NCBI GenBank assembly: GCA_900696595.1
Contig: CAADGT010000175.1
Coordinates: 1 to 61,770 of the forward strand
DNA: 61,770 bases
Source of the DNA: an uncultured Chloroflexota bacterium
GTDB taxonomy: Bacteria; Chloroflexota; Anaerolineae; Anaerolineales; Villigracilaceae
Reading direction: 5' to 3'
The notes below the pieces were generated by a model. It saw nothing but the letters and a program-made list of their open reading frames with translations. It did no database searches and was not told the origin of the DNA. Of the stretch, positions 1 to 7,360 are shown piece by piece. Every line of letters starts with the position of its first letter. Position 1 is the first letter of the stretch. A program made the translations under genes and the position numbers.

Positions 1-127
1 ACGTCCCGGCGCGCGCTGGACAAAGGAGGGCGCTACCATGGTTGCCAAGGCTCGAGCCGCCTGGATTAGCCGCCAATGGGATGCCTTGCCGTTGGCTGCT
101 TGATTCTACAGAATTTGAATGCTCCCA
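1..127 (+). mobile_element. IS element end (left copy), transposase 3' end
   Basis: Bases 2-127 are a perfect inverted copy of 61645-61770. The frame 2-103 is open from the edge to a TGA and encodes a short Trp/Arg-rich tail (RWTKEGATMVAKARAAWISR and a few more residues). Its W...EGA...RA...W spacing resembles the C-terminus of some transposases (ISKra4-like; tentative). The stop lies about 24 bp before the point where the two copies diverge, as expected at an IS end. The element runs off the window. It interrupts the cas10 gene at 66-284. Confidence 0.6.
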
Positions 128-284
128 TAAGTTCCCCCGAAATCGGCAAATCATGAATTGCCTTTGCCGCCGCTTTTGATAATTCGCTCAACATCCACGA
201 ACCGTACCACAGGTCTCGGCTGCGACGTGCAGCAGCAATGAACTCCTGTACGGGTCCTATCGAAAAGATTATCAAATACTTCAT
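66..284 (-). pseudogene. cmr2: cas10/cmr2 (type III-B CRISPR) N-terminal fragment, cut by an IS
   Basis: Starts at ATG 284 behind a strong ribosome site (GGAGGG, 4 bp before the ATG). The first 52 codons carry the hallmark of the Cmr2/Cas10 N-terminal domain: FSIGPVQEFIAAARRSRDLW followed by YGSWMLSELSKAAAKAI. In this family the region precedes the polymerase/cyclase palm that makes cyclic oligoadenylate in type III interference. From codon 53 the frame enters the repeated IS end and stops at 66, so no palm or GGDD motif can be made here. No other cas gene and no CRISPR array is visible; the rest of the operon would lie beyond the IS. Chance similarity is unlikely given the motif and the ribosome site. 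Confidence 0.75.
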
Positions 285-445
285 ACTGCCCTCCAAAATC
301 ATTGTGAAATTCTGTGGACGCAAAGAAACGACACATTGATAGATTTGCAGGCTTCGACCCTGTTGCAAACATCCCAGATGTTAAAGTATCTGATTACCGC
401 CTGAAAATCTTCCTTATAGAGCGGAGGCTGTCTGATTGTCGGCGC

Positions 446-474
446 ATTATAACTGACAATACGCAGGCTGGGAA
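446..474 (-). promoter_or_regulatory. sigma70-type promoter for the cas10 fragment
   Basis: On the minus strand, TTCCCA (474-469), a 17-bp spacer and a perfect TATAAT (451-446) precede the cas10 start at 284, giving a leader of about 155 nt. I see no other credible gene in 285-575; the short frames there lack ribosome sites. Confidence 0.5.
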
Positions 475-575
475 TTAATCGCCGGTCAACTGTCAACTAC
501 CTCGCAGCGTCTCATTTCCAAATCCCCATTTTGCGTGTATCATCCCCGCATATTCCAACGAAGAAGGTTCAATCA

Positions 576-1154
576 ATGACAGAAACCAAACCGATCTACA
601 TCGTCTCCGGCTTGCCGCGTTCGGGGACTTCGATGATGATGAAGATGCTCGAGGCGGGCGGGCTGGAGATTGTGACGGATAACATCCGGACTGCGGACGA
701 CGATAACCAGCAGGGTTATTACGAGTTCGAGCGCGTCAAACAATTGAAGGAGGGCGATTCCGCCTGGATGGGGGAGGCGCAAGGGAAAGTTGTCAAGGTC
801 ATCTCCGCCCTGCTGGAGCATTTGCCCGCCGGGTACGAGTATAAGATCGTCTTTATGGAACGCGAGATGATGGAGGTCCTCGCCTCGCAGCGTAAGATGC
901 TGGAGCGGCGCGGCAAGCCGGGGAATCCCGCCGAGGATGGGAAGTTCGCCGAACTCTATGGGAAGCACCTTGCCAAGGTCAAGGCGTGGCTGGGGTCGCA
1001 ACCCAAAATGGATGTACTGTTTGTCCGTTATAACGAGATGTTGAAAGCGCCCGCTGAATATGCGGCGAAGGTCGCCGCCTTTTTGAGCGCCCCCTTGAAT
1101 GTGCAGGCGATGGCGGACGTGCCGCAGGATCAATTTTATCGCCAAAGAACGTAG
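576..1154 (+). CDS. sulfotransferase-family protein
   Basis: Predicted 192-residue cytoplasmic protein. Residues about 6-20 (YIVSGLPRSGTSMMMKML) match the 5'-phosphosulfate-binding loop of PAPS-dependent sulfotransferases, which move a sulfuryl group from PAPS to hydroxyl or amino acceptors. A later YNEM segment fits the 3'-phosphate region. It is short for the family (250-300 residues usual), so it may be a minimal or partly degenerate member; the acceptor is unknown. ATG 576 is preferred to the in-frame TTG at 531 because AAGAAGG lies 8 bp upstream. Its stop codon lies inside the palindrome shared with the convergent neighbour. Confidence 0.8.
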   Translation: MTETKPIYIVSGLPRSGTSMMMKMLEAGGLEIVTDNIRTADDDNQQGYYEFERVKQLKEGDSAWMGEAQGKVVKVISALLEHLPAGYEYKIVFMEREMMEVLASQRKMLERRGKPGNPAEDGKFAELYGKHLAKVKAWLGSQPKMDVLFVRYNEMLKAPAEYAAKVAAFLSAPLNVQAMADVPQDQFYRQRT

Positions 1155-1177
1155 GTCGGATTGCCAATCCGACCTAC
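1151..1177. repeat. 27-bp palindrome containing both convergent stop codons
   Basis: Perfect 13-bp arms (GTAGGTCGGATTG and its complement) around one base. The TAG stop of the sulfotransferase (1152-1154) and the TAG stop of the opposing phosphatase-fold gene (1174-1176) both lie in the arms. It could act as a bidirectional terminator, although no T-tract follows, or be a copy of a dispersed REP-like palindrome. Confidence 0.8.
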
Positions 1178-2685
1178 AAATACGGCTCGTTCGCCTGATC
1201 CAGCCGCTGCCTGACGATGTTCATCATCTCGGAAGCGGTTTCCCTTTTTGTCCGGGACAATTCATTCAACTCCTCCGGGTCCGCTGAGATGTCGAAGAGC
1301 AGGGCGCGCTCCGTATCCGCGCCGAGTTCTTTGTAGCCGGTGTAGTAGACGAGTTTGTAATTGTCCATGACGAGCGCCACGCTTGCTGTGACGAGGGGCA
1401 GCGCCGGGTCGTTCCGCGCCTGTACGGTAAAGACTCCGCCGGGGGACGATTCCCCGAAGGGGGCGAGGACGGTTCCCTCCGACCAGGCGGGAATCTCGTG
1501 ACCGGTCAGGTGGAGAAGGGTGGGCATCAGGTCAATTGCGCTGGTCGGGGTATAAACGTCCCGCCGGGTTTGATTCCCGGGTTCGAAGATCAACAGGGGG
1601 ACGCGGACGATGGGCTGGTAGAGCGTGGCAGTGGTGTGACCCTGAATCCCGCGCTCGAACATTTCGCCGTGATCGGCCGTGAAGACCAGCCAGGTATCGT
1701 CGAGGACGCCGGACGATTCGAGCGCATCGAATAAACGCCCGAACTCGTAGTCCACATTCAGGATAAACTCGTCGTAATATCTGCGCCATTTGCCCAGTTT
1801 TTCGGGAGAGTCGCCTTCCGTGAAAATGTCGTCCGGCTTGGATACTGCCTGAAAGAAGTCGCCTTCGAATGCGCCCGCGAATTCCCGGCGCGGTTTGTAG
1901 GGGAAGTGGGGCGGGAAGAAATGCAAATATCCAAAAAACGGAGTCGGGACTTCGATCGCCTGCTTGGTCAGCGAGCGGATGCAGTCTTCGAAAACGTAAT
2001 AGTTATCGAGGTTGACGGCGGGCAGTCCGTACGGATATTCCCTGCCTGCGTCTTTGATCAGGCTTTCCTTGCGTTTTTCGTAAATGTAAGGAAGAAACAG
2101 CGAATAGGAAAAACCTTCCTGCCGTTTGATCTCCCGCGCCCATGCGACAGTGGCTATGTCGGCGTCTTTTTCGAACGTATTCTGAATGACGCCGTCGTTG
2201 ACCAGCAGGTATCGCTCCTGCGGAATGTATCCTTCGATATTTTCGGCAAACTGTTTGAGAAAGATGTCCGCCAGCATGTTGTGGGAATAGCCGAAGCGAT
2301 GATAGTCGTCGAAGGCGCGGAAGATGTTTTGTTCGGCAAGTTCCGGCTTCACCCGGTTTCCAAAGCGAAGCGCGCGGTGCGTCCAGGGCAGGGTTCCGGT
2401 CAACAGCGAGGCGGTGGCGGGGGTTGTGTAATTTCCGGCGGCGTAGTGATTGTGATAAACGGTCGCGCGCCCGGCGAGGCGGGCGAGGTTTGGCATGGTG
2501 TCGCGGGCGTAGCCGTGCAGGGAGATATTCCTAGCAGACAGCGCGTCGAAAACGACGATCAATACATTCTTTTTGTCGTTTTGCAGGAGGTTTGCCGCGA
2601 GTCCCGCCGAGGGCGGGATGATCGCCCCCAACGATGCGAGCCCCGCCAGTTTCAGAAAATCACGGCGGCTTAACTTGTTCGGCAT
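1174..2685 (-). CDS. Tat-exported sulfatase-fold enzyme with Thr in the nucleophile position
   Basis: 503 residues. The N-terminus SRRDFLKLAGLASLG is a twin-arginine signal, so the enzyme probably folds in the cytoplasm and is exported. The domain is alkaline-phosphatase/sulfatase superfamily: metal ligands in VLIVVFDALSARN, the nucleophile segment NYTTPATASLLTG, and TADHGE with a following GHTTATLYQP. True sulfatases have C/S-x-P-x-R for formylglycine maturation; here the position is Thr and the Arg is missing. A phosphodiesterase, phosphotransferase or LtaS-like role fits better than sulfate-ester hydrolysis. Last gene of a leftward group, 8 bp after the membrane protein. Paralogue of the gene at 5328-6866. 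Confidence 0.85.
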   Translation of the reverse strand: MPNKLSRRDFLKLAGLASLGAIIPPSAGLAANLLQNDKKNVLIVVFDALSARNISLHGYARDTMPNLARLAGRATVYHNHYAAGNYTTPATASLLTGTLPWTHRALRFGNRVKPELAEQNIFRAFDDYHRFGYSHNMLADIFLKQFAENIEGYIPQERYLLVNDGVIQNTFEKDADIATVAWAREIKRQEGFSYSLFLPYIYEKRKESLIKDAGREYPYGLPAVNLDNYYVFEDCIRSLTKQAIEVPTPFFGYLHFFPPHFPYKPRREFAGAFEGDFFQAVSKPDDIFTEGDSPEKLGKWRRYYDEFILNVDYEFGRLFDALESSGVLDDTWLVFTADHGEMFERGIQGHTTATLYQPIVRVPLLIFEPGNQTRRDVYTPTSAIDLMPTLLHLTGHEIPAWSEGTVLAPFGESSPGGVFTVQARNDPALPLVTASVALVMDNYKLVYYTGYKELGADTERALLFDISADPEELNELSRTKRETASEMMNIVRQRLDQANEPYL

Positions 2686-2693
2686 GTGCGGTT

Positions 2694-3269
2694 TCAGATG
2701 TTACGAATAACGAGGATGACCAACGCGGCGGCGTCGAAGACCAGATAGAGGATCATCAACACGGAAAGGCGTTCGAATCCCTCCGTGACGGCTTTTTCCA
2801 CTTTGTCCGAGCGGAGGATGCCGTAAGCAGGCAACGCCGCGGAGAGGCTGGCAAATATCAGCGCGGTTGCATATAAAGCCAGCAGCGGGCGCCCGGTGGC
2901 GGCGTAAAAACCGACGAACTGCGCGGGTAATTTTGTCTCGCGCAGAAAATAGATCTGATTGAACATGGACCACAACGCCAGGACAATCGCCAGAACGCCC
3001 ATCACCGCAATGCGTTTCTTTTCGCTCCATTTAGGCGAAACCAGCAAGCCGAGCAAAGCCGCGACGATGAAAACGATCGAACATTCGACCAGCGTAAAGG
3101 TCAAGCCGTATGCGACCACGCCGACTGCGTCCCATGAATTGGTTCGTTCGGTGACCCAGTCGAAATCCCGAAACGCGAGGAAGAAGGTCCAGATGTGAAG
3201 CGGGAGGGCTGTGACGAGAAAGAGCGACCACAATCCCTGCCGCGAATAGAATCTGCTAAAGATAGCCAA
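2694..3269 (-). CDS. integral membrane protein of unknown function
   Basis: 191 residues with about five hydrophobic helices (near residues 14-33, 50-75, 87-105, 122-148, 166-188). No family recognised. It starts at TTG 3269 behind AAAGGA and overlaps the end of the upstream phosphatase-fold gene by 14 bp, so the two are probably translationally coupled. Context suggests a membrane partner for the envelope-facing phosphatase-superfamily enzymes, but the sequence does not show a function. Confidence 0.75.
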   Translation of the reverse strand: MAIFSRFYSRQGLWSLFLVTALPLHIWTFFLAFRDFDWVTERTNSWDAVGVVAYGLTFTLVECSIVFIVAALLGLLVSPKWSEKKRIAVMGVLAIVLALWSMFNQIYFLRETKLPAQFVGFYAATGRPLLALYATALIFASLSAALPAYGILRSDKVEKAVTEGFERLSVLMILYLVFDAAALVILVIRNI

Positions 3270-5061
3270 GGTCCTTTAACCTCTTTTCAATTTCTTCCTG
3301 GTCTTCGTCGCTGTATTTTGGGGGCGGCGCCGAGGCTTGCGTTTTCAAATCCCTGCCGATGGTCAGCGCCGGAATGTCGCGATAGGAGGGCGATGGAAAA
3401 TTTGTCAGCGGGTCATTGGAGAATAAAACGCCCGGGACGGCTCGCGAGTCGAAGCAGTGATCCGCCTCCCAATGCTCTTCGTTCTTTTGGATTTCTTCGC
3501 TTCGCCACTGACCCAGGCCGGTCTCGGCCGACCCCCGATAGGGTGGGCGATAGCCGACGAAGATATCGGGACCGTACGCCGCGAGCGGGCCCTGGAACGC
3601 TTCGGAGCGAATCAACGCCGATTGCACGACCCCTCCGCCGTCGGGTCCCTTCCATTGCAGGAGGTCATCCTTGAGTTTGGCGAGAGTCTGCGCCGCGTTG
3701 TTTTCGGCGACGATGCCCTGTCCCTCGCGCCCGGCAGCGTTGAGATAGAGGCTGTTCAAACCCAAAGCGTAGGCTTGAGTCTGGGTCCAGTCCACCGCCC
3801 GAAGGTCGAAAGAGCCGCTGTCTTTCGTCTTCAAATAACCGCGCTCGCTCAACCATTTGTTCAAGTGGACTTTGTAATCGAATCGTCCAAATCCATGATC
3901 GGAGACGACCAGGATGCGCGTTTGTTTTTTGCGCGCGGCGCGTCCGGCGATTCGCCCGACCAGCGCGTCGAGGCGGATGTACCAGGCTTCGATGATGTCT
4001 TCGCGCCCCTTGAAAAACATGTGCTGGACGCGGTCGAGGCTGTCGAAGACGCAGGCAAGCAAACCTTCGTCGAAGGAATCGAGCGAGTGATTCAGGACGC
4101 GCTCGCGTTCTTCGTCTATCATTTCGCACAGTTTGAGGAACTGATCGTCGTTGATCAAGCCTTCGTTGAGCGCGGTGGTGTCCTGGGGCCAGCCGAGGGT
4201 GAGAAAGGGACCGTTTTTCTTCCACTGCTCTTGTATGAAGTTCTTCGGCGTGGCGTAGGGCCAGGGCGATGCGAGCGGATGAAGTTGAAGCGGGAGGAAA
4301 TAGATCGAGACGGGGTTGAGATTGGTGAGGATGGCGCGGCTGACGGCTTTGACGGTCATGCCGAAGCCGACGGAGAACGGCAGTTCGAAGATCGCGCTCC
4401 ATTCGCCGGGTTTGAAGGACGCTTTTTGTTTTGCCAATTGCAAGACGGCTGTTTCGTCGCCGATCTCCAGTTCGAAATCAATATTGATCGTCCCGTTTTT
4501 TTTTGCGGGACCTTCGAGCGCGCCTGTGTATTTTGAACCTTTTTTCGCCAGTTTGCGGACGGCGGTTTTTCGTTCGGGGTCGGCGGGAAGGTCGTCTATT
4601 GAGAAAAATGTGCCGACGCCGAGCCGCCCCAGAATATCCGGGGCGCCGAGCCCGGGGATGGTTTGCACCGGCGAAGCCTGTTTGGCGGGGAAGGTGGCGG
4701 GCCACCATAAGGTTGTGGCCGGGTAGCCGTCTTCGACCGCTTCGTCGAAAATTGTGCGCGCGTTATACGGCGGCACGAACTGCAAGCCGAGCAGGTTCTT
4801 TTGCGTGGGAAGCAGCGAAACCTGTAAACTGTAATTTGCCGGGTTGCGATGCACGAAGTCGAACATGCCGTGACCGCCGGGATTCATTCCGGTGGCGATG
4901 CTCGTCCAGGAGACTTCGCTCTGCGGCGGGTCAGAAACGCGAAGGCGCGAATAGCCGCCCGCCTCGAGCAGTTTGCCCAGGTTGGGCGTCTTGCCTTGCG
5001 AGTGAAGTTTTTCGAAGAATGTCGGGTCGAATGCGTCGAGACCGATGATGAGGGTTCGCAT
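3256..5061 (-). CDS. alkaline-phosphatase-superfamily phosphohydrolase/phosphomutase
   Basis: 601 residues without signal peptide. It begins MRTLIIGLDAFDPTFFEKL, the metal-binding start typical of predicted AlkP-superfamily phosphohydrolases/phosphomutases and nucleotide-pyrophosphatase-like enzymes. The nucleophile region is SEVSWTSIATGMNPGGHGMF and the second metal site is VVSDHGFG. Substrate unknown. It follows the 56-residue protein by 39 bp and overlaps the membrane protein downstream, so 5271 to 1174 looks like one transcription unit. The sulfotransferase next door hints at sulfated or phosphorylated surface glycans (inference). Confidence 0.85.
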   Translation of the reverse strand: MRTLIIGLDAFDPTFFEKLHSQGKTPNLGKLLEAGGYSRLRVSDPPQSEVSWTSIATGMNPGGHGMFDFVHRNPANYSLQVSLLPTQKNLLGLQFVPPYNARTIFDEAVEDGYPATTLWWPATFPAKQASPVQTIPGLGAPDILGRLGVGTFFSIDDLPADPERKTAVRKLAKKGSKYTGALEGPAKKNGTINIDFELEIGDETAVLQLAKQKASFKPGEWSAIFELPFSVGFGMTVKAVSRAILTNLNPVSIYFLPLQLHPLASPWPYATPKNFIQEQWKKNGPFLTLGWPQDTTALNEGLINDDQFLKLCEMIDEERERVLNHSLDSFDEGLLACVFDSLDRVQHMFFKGREDIIEAWYIRLDALVGRIAGRAARKKQTRILVVSDHGFGRFDYKVHLNKWLSERGYLKTKDSGSFDLRAVDWTQTQAYALGLNSLYLNAAGREGQGIVAENNAAQTLAKLKDDLLQWKGPDGGGVVQSALIRSEAFQGPLAAYGPDIFVGYRPPYRGSAETGLGQWRSEEIQKNEEHWEADHCFDSRAVPGVLFSNDPLTNFPSPSYRDIPALTIGRDLKTQASAPPPKYSDEDQEEIEKRLKDLGYL

Positions 5062-5100
5062 GTGTTTATGATAAAGAAGGCGACAGTCGCTTCACCTTGC

Positions 5101-5271
5101 TCATTTGTTTTCTTCAGTACCCGCGTTTTCCTCTTTGCGCATGGCGCGTCGCCACTTTGCTATGGTCATCTTGATCTTGCTGGAGAACATCAGCGCCGCG
5201 CCGGAGATCACGCCGAAGGCAACGGCGAGGATTTGGAACAACATTCCGCCTGAACCAGGGTCTATATACAT
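5101..5271 (-). CDS. 56-residue single-span membrane protein
   Basis: Begins MYIDPGSGGMLFQILAVAFG, continues with a hydrophobic stretch to about residue 31, then a basic, amphipathic tail ending in EENK. ATG 5271 follows AGAGGAAAG at good spacing and the frame closes with TGA at 5101. The short 'YIDPGSG' protein type is, as I recall, a frequent small companion of AlkP-superfamily genes in related bacteria. It heads the operon in front of the phosphohydrolase at 3256-5061, so it is probably a membrane anchor or accessory subunit (inference). Confidence 0.75.
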   Translation of the reverse strand: MYIDPGSGGMLFQILAVAFGVISGAALMFSSKIKMTIAKWRRAMRKEENAGTEENK

Positions 5272-5309
5272 ACTTTCCTCTTTTCTTTCTTTGTCATTTT
5301 TGCGCCGGG

Positions 5310-5315
5310 ATTATA
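5310..5315 (-). promoter_or_regulatory. -10 box of the small-protein/phosphatase operon
   Basis: TATAAT on the minus strand, 38 bp upstream of the 56-residue gene. It sits in a 14-bp sequence (5307-5320) that recurs exactly at 6901-6914 upstream of the next phosphatase-fold gene. No clear -35 box. Confidence 0.45.
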
Positions 5316-5327
5316 ACAAACGCCGCG

Positions 5328-6866
5328 TTAACCGGATTGGTAGGGACGATTTACTTCATTTAACTTAATCTTCAAGAGATCAAGCAATTCGGAGGCGGTC
5401 TCCCGCTTTGCGACCGAAAGGTCGTTCATTTCCTCCGGGTCGGACTGGATGTCGAAAAGTTGAATCTTTTCGCCGAGTCCCTCCAATTCCGGGTAGCCGA
5501 TGTAGTAGATCAATTTGAAATTATCCACCACCTGGCTGATCGTCGCCTCGGTGAGCGGAAGTTCCACATTGTTGCGCCGCGCCTGGACTGTGTAGACCAA
5601 ATTCGACCGTTTCGGCGCTCCATCAGCATAGGGCGGCAGGATGTTGCCTTCCGACCATTCCGGAATTTCATGCCCCGTCAGATAAAGCAATGTGGTCATC
5701 AGGTCCACTGCGCTGGTCGGCTCATGGACTTCGGAGCCGGTTGCTTTTCCCGGTTCGAAGATCATCAACGGCACGCGCACGATGGGCTGGTACAACGTCG
5801 GCGTCACATGCCCGGAGATGCCGCGCTCCTGCATCTCGCCGTGATCGGAGGTCAGCGCCACCCAGGTGTTTTCGAGCATACCCGAGGATTCGAGCGTGTC
5901 GAACAACCGCCCGAATTCGCTGTCCACGTTGAGGATGAATTCGTCGTAGCGGGCGCGCGCATTTGCCAGGGTGTCGTAGGAGTTATCCTCTGTGAACAGA
6001 TCGTCGGGCTTCGCCGGCGGCTTGTACGAATCGCGGGTGAAAGTATCGTTGAACTCGATGCGGGGTTTGTAGGGAAAATGCGGCGGGTGATAGTGAATGT
6101 AGGCGAAGAACGGCTGCGGAAATTCGGCGATCTGGTCCCTCAGCCAGTCTATGCCTTCTTCGAGGACGTAGTAATTGCCGCCGTTGGTGTTCGGCAGTCC
6201 GTTTGGGTAGGCGCTTTTGTAACTGGCGAGTTGCAGATCCTTGTATTTTTCGTAGAGGTGCGAGAGCAGCAACGAATACGAATATCCGTATTCGCTGCGT
6301 TTGATCTCGCGCGTCCAACTGACGGTGGCGATGTCCTCATCCTTCGAAAATAACTCGCGGATGAGCCCGTCGTCGCTGATGAATAGTTTTTCCATCGGGA
6401 CATATTGATCCATATCCATCTGGAATTGCATCAGCAGGGTGTTTGCCAGCGGGTTGTGAGTGTAACCCACGCGGTGATAGTCGTCGAAGGCGTGGAACAC
6501 ACTTTTGTTCGCGTATTCGTCCGTCACCCGCGCTCCGAATCGAAATGCGCGGTGAGACCAGGGGTGAGCCATTGTCAAGAGCGACGCTGTTCCCGGGGTC
6601 GTGTAGTTTCCCCCCGCGTAGTGGTTGTGATAAACGACCGCCCTTTTTGCCAGCCGCGAGAGGTTGGGCGTGGTCTCGCGCTCGTAACCGTACAGGTTGA
6701 TGTCGCTGGCTGAGAACGAATCGAACAGTATGACAAGCGCGTTCTTTCGTTCGCCTTGCAGGGGATTGTATTCGCTGAGTTTTTTGACGAGAGGCGGGGC
6801 GATGAGACCGAGCGGCGCCAGGCCCGCCAGTTTCAAAAAATCGCGCCGGTTCAAATTTTGTTTCAT
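5328..6866 (-). CDS. Tat-exported sulfatase-fold enzyme, paralogue of 1174-2685
   Basis: 512 residues. Tat signal NRRDFLKLAGLAPLG. Superfamily features are the same as in the gene at 1174-2685: ALVILFDSFSASD, the nucleophile region NYTTPGTASLLTMAHPWS with Thr instead of formylglycine Cys/Ser, and TSDHGEMQERG with GHVTPTLYQP. The two align over nearly their whole length, pointing to duplication. Missing CxPxR argues against a classical sulfatase. Probably acts outside the membrane on a phosphate- or sulfate-containing lipid or glycan (inference). It has its own promoter and is separated from the downstream operon by about 56 bp. Confidence 0.85.
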   Translation of the reverse strand: MKQNLNRRDFLKLAGLAPLGLIAPPLVKKLSEYNPLQGERKNALVILFDSFSASDINLYGYERETTPNLSRLAKRAVVYHNHYAGGNYTTPGTASLLTMAHPWSHRAFRFGARVTDEYANKSVFHAFDDYHRVGYTHNPLANTLLMQFQMDMDQYVPMEKLFISDDGLIRELFSKDEDIATVSWTREIKRSEYGYSYSLLLSHLYEKYKDLQLASYKSAYPNGLPNTNGGNYYVLEEGIDWLRDQIAEFPQPFFAYIHYHPPHFPYKPRIEFNDTFTRDSYKPPAKPDDLFTEDNSYDTLANARARYDEFILNVDSEFGRLFDTLESSGMLENTWVALTSDHGEMQERGISGHVTPTLYQPIVRVPLMIFEPGKATGSEVHEPTSAVDLMTTLLYLTGHEIPEWSEGNILPPYADGAPKRSNLVYTVQARRNNVELPLTEATISQVVDNFKLIYYIGYPELEGLGEKIQLFDIQSDPEEMNDLSVAKRETASELLDLLKIKLNEVNRPYQSG

Positions 6867-6903
6867 TCGATGGTTGTATGACTTTCGTTTTATTTTCGAC
6901 GGG

Positions 6904-6909
6904 ATTATA
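6904..6909 (-). promoter_or_regulatory. -10 box of the Tat phosphatase-fold gene
   Basis: TATAAT on the minus strand about 38 bp upstream of the ATG at 6866, inside the 14-bp sequence GGGATTATAACAAA (plus strand) shared with 5307-5320. Placement relative to the start codon is nearly the same in both cases, suggesting co-regulation or promoter duplication. Confidence 0.45.
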
Positions 6910-6963
6910 ACAAATAACTTCCCCCGCCCGCGTTTTTGCGCGCCGCGCGGTTAGAATTACATC

Positions 6964-7332
6964 ATGTTCAAACTGCTCGAAAAACTTCCGCGTTGGCTTC
7001 CCGCCCTGACCTTGATGGCGGTCATCTTTGCGTTTTCTTCGCGTTCGCCCGATGAATTGCCGGACTTCGGCGGCTGGGATTATTTCTTCAAGAAGGGGGC
7101 GCATGCTTTGGGGTACGGACTGCTTGCGCTTTCCTACCTGCGCGCCCTGCCGAAGAGGAATTATTTTCTTGCGTGGCCGCTCGCTGTCCTGTATTCCGCG
7201 ACGGACGAATTCCATCAATCCTTCGTGCCGGGGCGTCACGCCGCAATCACGGATGTGATTGTGTTTGATAATCTCGGAGCAATGCTTGCGCTAGGCATCA
7301 ATTCTTTGCGTCATTCTCGTCGCCGGCGATGA
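6964..7332 (+). CDS. VanZ-like membrane protein
   Basis: 122 residues, about three to four hydrophobic helices. The segment SATDEFHQSFVPGRHAAITD followed by V-x7-N-x-G-A is the diagnostic VanZ motif. VanZ proteins are small membrane proteins; in enterococci one gives low-level teicoplanin resistance, but most members have no known role. A TAGAAT sits 6 bp before the ATG and no ribosome site is visible, so the transcript may be leaderless. Converges with the HEAT-repeat gene. Confidence 0.85.
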   Translation: MFKLLEKLPRWLPALTLMAVIFAFSSRSPDELPDFGGWDYFFKKGAHALGYGLLALSYLRALPKRNYFLAWPLAVLYSATDEFHQSFVPGRHAAITDVIVFDNLGAMLALGINSLRHSRRRR

Positions 7333-7360
7333 TGTTGCCGCGCTTTGCATCGCCGCCGTT

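Noticed and set aside
340..380. Possible single CRISPR repeat (GTTTGCAACAGGGTCGAAGC on the minus strand)
   Set aside because: Occurs once only, with no second copy or spacer periodicity in the window.
299..496. 65-residue minus-strand frame upstream of cas10, possibly another cmr gene
   Set aside because: TTG start, no ribosome site, no Cmr motif, and it contains the cas10 promoter.
13..1145. Long minus-strand frames over the sulfotransferase gene
   Set aside because: They mirror a gene with clear family motifs, have no ribosome site and no recognisable domain.
3457..4536. 359-residue plus-strand frame over the AlkP-superfamily gene
   Set aside because: Antisense shadow in a GC-rich coding region; the minus strand carries the family motifs and a coherent operon.
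1174..6866. Calling the Tat-exported paralogues arylsulfatases
   Set aside because: The C/S-x-P-x-R maturation motif is absent in both.
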